42,964 bases of DNA from Candidatus Fibrimonadaceae bacterium (GTDB taxonomy: Bacteria > Fibrobacterota > Fibrobacteria > Fibrobacterales > Fibrobacteraceae), in NCBI GenBank assembly GCA_031281265.1, contig JAITFO010000048.1, forward strand, positions 1 through 42,964, written 5' to 3'. The notes below the pieces were generated by a model. It was not told where the DNA came from, did no database searches, and saw nothing but the letters and a program-made list of their open reading frames with translations. A program made the translations under genes and the position numbers. Positions 40,497-42,964 of this stretch are shown one piece after another (position 1 is the first letter of the stretch; each line of letters starts with the position of its first letter).

Positions 40497-42964
40497 GTGA
40501 AAAGAGTTTATTCTAGGGCATGGAAAAGAATAAAAAATCTAAGAGCTGTTATTAGTCGTTTGCCTTACCTGCAAACTTTTTTTGTTCTGATCGCGTTTGC
40601 ATTGATGGTTACCGTAAGTTACTTTTTTGTGAGTGACATTGAGCGCAAACATTTACAAAGAGATATTGAAAGCGCTATCTCATATACGGAAGCTAATATC
40701 AAAGCCGATATGCTGGAACCAGAAACGATATTGGCTGGCATTTCAGAAACCATACGCAATATGATTTTAACAGGTGCTGATGCCAAAACGGTGAATAAAT
40801 ATATCCAGAATATAAATAATTATGTGCAAAATAACGAGGAAAAACGTCTTCTTGGTGTTCATGGTTTTTACGGGTTTTTCGATGTGTATGGCGGGGTATT
40901 TCTCTCTGGAGATCTGAATTGGAAGCCTTCGGATGATTATGATATGCAAAACCGCCCATTTTATACTGTGGCTGTTGAGGCAAACGGAGACATAGGAGTT
41001 ACGCCGCCATATTTTAATGTAGCCATAGAAAGAGAAACCATTACATTTGTGCGCCGCATTTTCAATGAAGTTAACCAACCCCTAGGTATTATATGCCTGA
41101 ATATATTTATTGACAGGGTAAAGCAGCTCGCCATTAATACGCAATTTGTAGAAAAAGGTTACGGATTTCTGTTAAATCAGAATATGGAATTAATCGCCCA
41201 CCCGGAACCTTCGATGTTGGGTATGCAGTTACGCGATGTGAAAAGCTACATAGCAGCTTATGAAGACAAATTGAAGCAGAAAGGTTATATTTATGAGATA
41301 ACAACAACTGACTACCGCGGTATCAAATCCATCGTCTTTATCCAAAGACTCTACAATGGCTGGTATATGGGAGTGGTAACTCCCAGAGCTGAATATTATA
41401 AAAGCACAAGAAATATGGCTATGTTTCTTATTGTGCTGGGTATGGTGCTGGCAACAATACTCATTATAATACTTGGGCGTATTTCTATGGAGAAAGACAA
41501 AGCAGATGAACGTATGCGGATTATGTTTAACGCTATGCCTTTGGGTGCCAATATTCACGATGATGATTTTAGTTATTTTGAATGTAATGACAGCGCACTC
41601 AATCTGTTTGGATTATCAAGCAAAAAGGAATATTTAGAGAAATTTCATCAACTTTCTCCGGAGTATCAGCCAGATGGGGTACTATCAAGTGAAAGGATGG
41701 CTCAAGTTGATGCAAAAGTTCTTGCAGATGGTTATATGCGTTTTGAATGGACGCACCAGAATCTTAAAGGTGAACAAATACCCTGCGAAATCATACTTGT
41801 ACGTGTTAAATTTGGCGAAGAATTTCATATAGCTGGCTATATACGTGATTTGCGTGAAATAAAAGAAGCGGATGAACGGGTACATATTATGTTTGATGCT
41901 ACTCCGCTTGGCGCAAACTTCTGGAACAATGATTATCAAGTTATAGACTGTAATTGGGAAACGGTAAGGTTGTTTGATATGCCGAATAAACAGGCATATC
42001 TCGATAAATTTTTCGATTTATCGCCTGAATATCAGCCGGACGGGAGTGTATCAGCCAAAAAAAGCATTGAATATGTCAAAGGAGCGTTTGAAGAAGGTTA
42101 CAAACGCTTTGAATGGATGCATCAAAAACTGAGCGGCGAGCAAATTCCATGCGAAGTCACTTTAATTCGCGTTAAATATAAAGAGGGTTATATTGTTATT
42201 GGATACACACGCGATTTGCGCGAGCAAAAAGCGATGCTTGAAGAAATACACAAGGAAAACGAGAAATCGCGGGCAATGGCCCATTGGTATAATTCAATCC
42301 TCAATTCAATCCCGCTACCCATATCTGTTACCGATTCTGATGCAAAATGGACTTTTATAAATACGGCGGTTGAAAAATTTCTTGGAATAACGCTCAAAAA
42401 CGCCGTTGGCAAGCCTTGCAGCAATTGGGGTTCGATTATCTGTAATACTAAGGACTGCGGCATAGCCTGCGTTAAAAAGGGTATTACGCAAACATATTTT
42501 TCCGATAAGAATTTGTCTTTTCAGGTTGATACAGCAATACTCAAGGACTTAAAAGGCGATACAATTGGGTATATAGAAATAGTACAGGATATCACCAACC
42601 TTAAACTCATGGCAAAAAAACAGGCGGATGCTGAAGCCGCCAGCCGTGCCAAATCCGCTTTCCTGGCTAGGGTAAGCCATGAGATACGCACGCCCATGAA
42701 TGCTATTTTGGGCATAACCGAGATTCAGCTTCAAGACGAGTCCATTCCTCCGAATATAAAAGAGGCGTTCAGCGAAATTTACAATTCCAGCGATTTGTTG
42801 ATAAGCATCATCAACGATATCCTGGACTTGTCCAAGATAGAAGCGGACAAGATGGAACTCAACATCGCCAAATACGAAACGGCAAGCCTTATCAACGACA
42901 TCGCTCATATAAATATGATGCGCAGCAGCAAATTTGTGGAATTTGAGCTTGAAGTTGACGAGAA
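40497..42964 (+). CDS. Sensor histidine kinase with dCache and three PAS domains (3' end outside window)
   Basis: Open from a GTG at 40497 to the window end, at least 822 codons. TM1 is residues about 24-46; residues 50-300 form a periplasmic dCache-like sensor (NRPFYTVAVEANGDIGVTPPYF is a typical ligand-site stretch); TM2 is about 306-326. Two closely similar PAS domains follow (each has MFxAxPLGAN, LSPEYQPDG and GEQIPCE), then a third with a cluster of four Cys (CSNWGSIICNTKDCGIAC). The dimerisation and phospho-acceptor site is FLARVSHEIRTPMNAILG, with His728. The ATPase domain and any receiver domain lie beyond the edge. It follows the HD-GYP regulator by seven bases. The start has no clear ribosome site and is the first sensible codon after that gene. 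Confidence 0.9.
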   Translation, partial: MKRVYSRAWKRIKNLRAVISRLPYLQTFFVLIAFALMVTVSYFFVSDIERKHLQRDIESAISYTEANIKADMLEPETILAGISETIRNMILTGADAKTVNKYIQNINNYVQNNEEKRLLGVHGFYGFFDVYGGVFLSGDLNWKPSDDYDMQNRPFYTVAVEANGDIGVTPPYFNVAIERETITFVRRIFNEVNQPLGIICLNIFIDRVKQLAINTQFVEKGYGFLLNQNMELIAHPEPSMLGMQLRDVKSYIAAYEDKLKQKGYIYEITTTDYRGIKSIVFIQRLYNGWYMGVVTPRAEYYKSTRNMAMFLIVLGMVLATILIIILGRISMEKDKADERMRIMFNAMPLGANIHDDDFSYFECNDSALNLFGLSSKKEYLEKFHQLSPEYQPDGVLSSERMAQVDAKVLADGYMRFEWTHQNLKGEQIPCEIILVRVKFGEEFHIAGYIRDLREIKEADERVHIMFDATPLGANFWNNDYQVIDCNWETVRLFDMPNKQAYLDKFFDLSPEYQPDGSVSAKKSIEYVKGAFEEGYKRFEWMHQKLSGEQIPCEVTLIRVKYKEGYIVIGYTRDLREQKAMLEEIHKENEKSRAMAHWYNSILNSIPLPISVTDSDAKWTFINTAVEKFLGITLKNAVGKPCSNWGSIICNTKDCGIACVKKGITQTYFSDKNLSFQVDTAILKDLKGDTIGYIEIVQDITNLKLMAKKQADAEAASRAKSAFLARVSHEIRTPMNAILGITEIQLQDESIPPNIKEAFSEIYNSSDLLISIINDILDLSKIEADKMELNIAKYETASLINDIAHINMMRSSKFVEFELEVDE

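Noticed and set aside
41229-42908. Several minus-strand ORFs near the right edge
   Set aside because: They are opposite the long kinase frame, which has clear sensor, PAS and HisKA motifs and is open to the window end.

Overview
The window is about 43 kb of bacterial chromosome with tightly packed genes. It most likely comes from the Fibrobacterota, within the Fibrobacterota-Chlorobiota-Bacteroidota (FCB) group. Three things point there: a lipoprotein ending in the Fibrobacter succinogenes major paralogous (FISUMP) domain, secreted proteins with C-terminal tails like the type IX secretion sorting signal, and a short (289-residue) primary-type sigma factor of the kind seen in FCB bacteria. Rpn-type nucleases, a KilA-N protein and Ser-rich surface lipoproteins suggest a host- or gut-associated relative, but species and habitat are inference.

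Layout. 1-2.4 kb: the end of a GGDEF protein, then glyA and a DUF805 membrane protein. 10.0-2.4 kb (minus strand): a six-gene, overlapping or nearly overlapping run of a secreted Cys-rich protein, metG, a membrane metallophosphoesterase, the c-di-AMP synthase cdaA, a membrane-anchored sulfatase-modifying-factor-like protein and a DUF2723 glycosyltransferase. 10.1-14.7 kb: an accessory block in which two near-identical coiled-coil/PD-(D/E)XK nuclease genes, each with its own copied promoter, flank two more secreted paralogues and a cobalt/nickel transporter gene (cbiM) whose start codon appears to be ATT. 14.7-22.5 kb: a Sua5-type gene, then on the minus strand a coupled run of an outer-membrane protein, an RNase R-like enzyme, a purple-acid-phosphatase-like lipoprotein and secA. 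22.5-24.1 kb: a decayed gene, a KilA-N gene and a 43-codon ORF. 24.1-29.3 kb: dgt, a DJ-1 family gene, tolB-pal-ybgF and psd.

29.3-33.6 kb is the most unusual part. A FISUMP lipoprotein and a C10 (streptopain-like) protease form a minus-strand operon. Next to it lie an Rpn nuclease gene with a possible internal start and a separate small gene that resembles only the Rpn C-terminus. Beyond these is a 103-bp scar in which a copy of the FISUMP operon promoter is fused directly to a copy of the last 83 bp of the protease gene, as expected if a second copy of the operon had lost its whole interior. 33.6-43 kb: phosphofructokinase, the sigma factor, a zinc-ribbon protein, rpmH-rnpA-yidD (rpmH has a consensus-like TTGACA-17-TATATT promoter), a lipoprotein, leuB, and an HD-GYP response regulator followed by a dCache/PAS histidine kinase that runs off the end.

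A pattern across the window is a TATATT or TAAATT box only 6-9 nt upstream of many start codons that lack a Shine-Dalgarno sequence, which suggests frequent leaderless transcripts. Genes for exported proteins mostly have a clear GGAG-type site instead. I saw no rRNA, tRNA, CRISPR array, insertion sequence or recognisable riboswitch.
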